Below, in pieces: positions 47,643 to 49,222 of a stretch of 49,222 nucleotides of DNA. The notes below the pieces were generated by a model. It was given only the letters and a program-made list of their open reading frames with translations, searched no databases and was not told where the DNA came from. Both the position numbers and the translations under genes were made by a program. The stretch's first letter is position 1. Each line of letters begins with the position of its first letter. This DNA is from Actinacidiphila cocklensis (GTDB lineage: Bacteria > Actinomycetota > Actinomycetes > Streptomycetales > Streptomycetaceae), in contig NZ_CAJSLV010000084.1 in the NCBI RefSeq assembly GCF_907177275.1, positions 1 through 49,222 of the forward strand, read 5' to 3'.

Positions 47643-48863
47643 GTGCAAGCAGCAGAAGAAAGAAGCCATCGGCGTCCGAGCCGATGGCGGCGGGCCAGAG
47701 TGCTGTACCGCAACGTCTCCAAGCGGAAGGTCGGCTGGCTCCTGCTCAAGGACACGGTCGACTCCTGCATGGAGTACCGGGTCACCGGACTCGCCGCCGA
47801 GGCGGCCTTCTTCGTGCTGCTCTCCCTGCCGCCGCTGCTGCTGGGCCTGGTGGGCGCGCTCGGCTACGTCGACACCGTCGTCGGCCTGGACACCATAGAC
47901 CACATCCGCCACAACATCCTCAGCGCGTCCTCGACCGTGCTGTCCGACAAGGGCGTCAACCAACTGGTCAAACCCCTGGTGGACGACGTCTTCCACGGGC
48001 GCCGCCCGGACCTGATATCCCTCGGCTTCCTGATCGCCCTGTGGTCCGGCTCCCGCGCGGTGAACGTCTTCGTCGACACCATCACGATCATGTACGGCCT
48101 GGAGGGCCGCCGGGGCATCGTGCGCACCCGGCTGATGTCGCTCGGCCTGTTCGTGGTCGCGCTGATACTGGGCGCCGCCGTGCTGCCGATGATCGTGGTC
48201 GGCCCGAGCGCGGTCAACGACCTGGTGCCCGGCACCTCGGGCACCGTGCACGTGCTGTACTGGCCGTTCGTCCTGCTGGCGTCGGTCGCCTTCCTCACCA
48301 CGCTCTACCACGTGTCCGTACCCGTACGGGCGCCCTGGTACGAGGACGTGCCCGGCGCGCTCGTCGCGCTGCTGATGTGGGTGGTGGGCAGCTTCGTCCT
48401 GCGGATCTACCTCACGCACGCCGTCGAGGGCCACACGATCTACGGTTCGCTCGCCGCGCCGGTGGCCGTGCTGCTGTGGATCGGGGTGTCCGCCTTCGCC
48501 GTCCTGGTCGGCGCCGCCGTCAACGCGGCCGTCGACCGGATCTGGCCCTCGCTCGCCACCGCCGCGGCCCGCGAGGAGAACGACCGGCTCAAGGTCGCCG
48601 CCGCCGCCGAGGTCGTCGCACGCGCCGCCGCCCGCCGCGCCCGGCAGGCCGCGGCTGCCGAGGAGGACGACGACCCGCCCGCGGAGTACCCCGAGCGCTG
48701 GGTCGACGTGCTGCCGCACGGCGACGTACGCTCCCGGCTGCGCGCCCGCCGCCCGAAGCCGGCCCCGCCCGCCCCGATCGTTCCGCCCCGCCCGCCGGCG
48801 CCGCCGCCGATGCCCCCGGTCCCGCCGCAGCAGTCGCCCTGGGGCGGGCACGACCGGAGCTGA
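47643..48863 (+). CDS. YihY/BrkB-family inner membrane protein
   Basis: This is a 406-aa membrane protein with about six helices. Blocks are EAAFFVLLSLPPLLLGLVGAL, LWSGSRAVNVFVDTITIMYG, WPFVLLASVAFLTTLYH and SLAAPVAVLLWIGVSAFAVLVGAAVNAAVD, the YihY/BrkB pattern. The C-terminal 130 residues are a cytoplasmic tail, Ala/Arg-rich coiled-coil-like, then proline-rich. Function in the family is not established (the RNase BN label is wrong). GTG 47643 is the likely leaderless start; it is divergent from the AidB-like gene. Confidence 0.88.
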   Translation: MQAAEERSHRRPSRWRRARVLYRNVSKRKVGWLLLKDTVDSCMEYRVTGLAAEAAFFVLLSLPPLLLGLVGALGYVDTVVGLDTIDHIRHNILSASSTVLSDKGVNQLVKPLVDDVFHGRRPDLISLGFLIALWSGSRAVNVFVDTITIMYGLEGRRGIVRTRLMSLGLFVVALILGAAVLPMIVVGPSAVNDLVPGTSGTVHVLYWPFVLLASVAFLTTLYHVSVPVRAPWYEDVPGALVALLMWVVGSFVLRIYLTHAVEGHTIYGSLAAPVAVLLWIGVSAFAVLVGAAVNAAVDRIWPSLATAAAREENDRLKVAAAAEVVARAAARRARQAAAAEEDDDPPAEYPERWVDVLPHGDVRSRLRARRPKPAPPAPIVPPRPPAPPPMPPVPPQQSPWGGHDRS

Positions 48864-48881
48864 CGCGGGCACCATGGAGGG

Positions 48882-49222
48882 GTGAGCGGGTATCGGGAAC
48901 GGGCGGCCCTGGCGCCCGGGGCGACGCTGTGGACGCGCACCGACAGCGGTGGCGGTCCCTACCGCGTGCTGCCCGACGGCTGCATGGACCTGATCTGGCA
49001 CGACGGTTCCCTGCTGGTGGCCGGCCCGGACACGGCCGCGTACGTCGTCGCCGACCGTCCTGGCAGCAGCTACGCGGGCCTGCGCTTCGCCCCCGGCGTC
49101 GGGCCTGCCCTGCTGGGCCTGCCCGCCCGCGAGGTGCGCGACCTGCGCGTGCCGCTCGACGCCCTGTGGCCCGCCGCCGAGGCCCGCGGGCTCGCGGCCC
49201 GCGCGGACGGCGGGCCCGCGGC
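48882..49222 (+). CDS. AraC-type regulator, N-terminal part only
   Basis: The frame opens at GTG 48882 and runs off the right edge (113 codons seen). It reads SGYRERAALAPGATLWTRTDSG, then YRVLPDGCMDLIWHDGSLLVAGPDT and SYAGLRFAPGVGPALLGLP, the DUF6597-type sensor domain found before AraC helix-turn-helix domains. The DNA-binding half is outside the window. GGAGG is only 1 nt from the GTG, so a leaderless start from CACCAT (48870-48875) is likelier. It follows yihY by 18 bp on the same strand. Confidence 0.75.
   Translation, partial: MSGYRERAALAPGATLWTRTDSGGGPYRVLPDGCMDLIWHDGSLLVAGPDTAAYVVADRPGSSYAGLRFAPGVGPALLGLPAREVRDLRVPLDALWPAAEARGLAARADGGPA

Noticed and set aside
45987..49001. A 1004-aa minus-strand open frame
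   Set aside because: Only 45987-47624 has acyl-CoA dehydrogenase sequence. The remainder is the GC-rich antisense of yihY and lacks family features.

Overview
The window is high-GC (mostly G or C at third codon positions) and reads as chromosome from a Streptomyces or close relative. The signs are coproporphyrin-route haem genes, a TreY/TreZ/GlgX trehalose set, a large actinobacterial sulfur-assimilation operon, dispersed Streptomyces-type intergenic repeats, many GTG starts, leaderless-looking promoters and GTGA stop/start overlaps. I saw no tRNA, rRNA, CRISPR array, phage module or complete IS. Only one small mobile element, a MITE, is supported.

Layout. 1-2577: a partial lipoprotein gene, then hemY-hemQ. 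2585-4045: an HxlR regulator divergent from a quinone-oxidoreductase-like gene, with strong inverted repeats between them. 4046-4391: a non-coding repeat patch. 4392-6700: a PTH2-like protein and a fused ABC ATPase-permease. 6701-9071: msrB, murC and a conserved 163-aa gene, all leftward. 9245-12116: a RibD-like reductase, zapE and ppk2. 12117-12278: a 162-bp MITE with perfect 43-bp ends and CTAG duplications; each CTAG forms the stop codon of one of the two convergent genes. 12279-14173: treZ coupled to a 50-aa zinc-ribbon gene. 14275-20502: a block of oxidoreductases and regulators (lpdA-like, two LysR, MDR, XRE/MmyB, SDR) lying between treZ and treY. 20522-25214: treY and glgX. 25473-27516: a SAV2148-type HEPN protein and a DEDDh exonuclease with a RecA-NDp-like promoter. 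27578-33847: an MFS exporter, a phosphotransferase, a STAS protein overlapping an ECF sigma gene tail to tail, and an MMPL transporter.

34074-43762 is a continuous leftward sulfur-assimilation locus. It comprises a 27-aa cysteine-containing leader peptide (too short for routine ORF calling), sulfite reductase, a 59-aa zinc ribbon, cysH, cysC, cysD, cysN, an SsuABC-type transporter and a CbiX/SirB chelatase. Together these activate sulfate, reduce it to sulfide, import organosulfonates and support sirohaem synthesis for the reductase. The leader peptide points to cysteine-responsive attenuation.

43848-49222: a GNAT acetyltransferase, a GAF-HTH regulator, an AidB-like acyl-CoA dehydrogenase divergent (18 bp) from a YihY/BrkB membrane protein, and the start of an AraC-type regulator cut by the window edge.

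Most genes are core Streptomyces chromosome. The most rewarding observations are regulatory: the sulfur leader peptide and its attenuator space, the DNA-damage-type promoters on the ECF sigma and exonuclease genes, the MITE between overlapping stop codons, and the STAS/sigma overlap. All functional statements rest on reading motifs in translated sequence; no database search was run.
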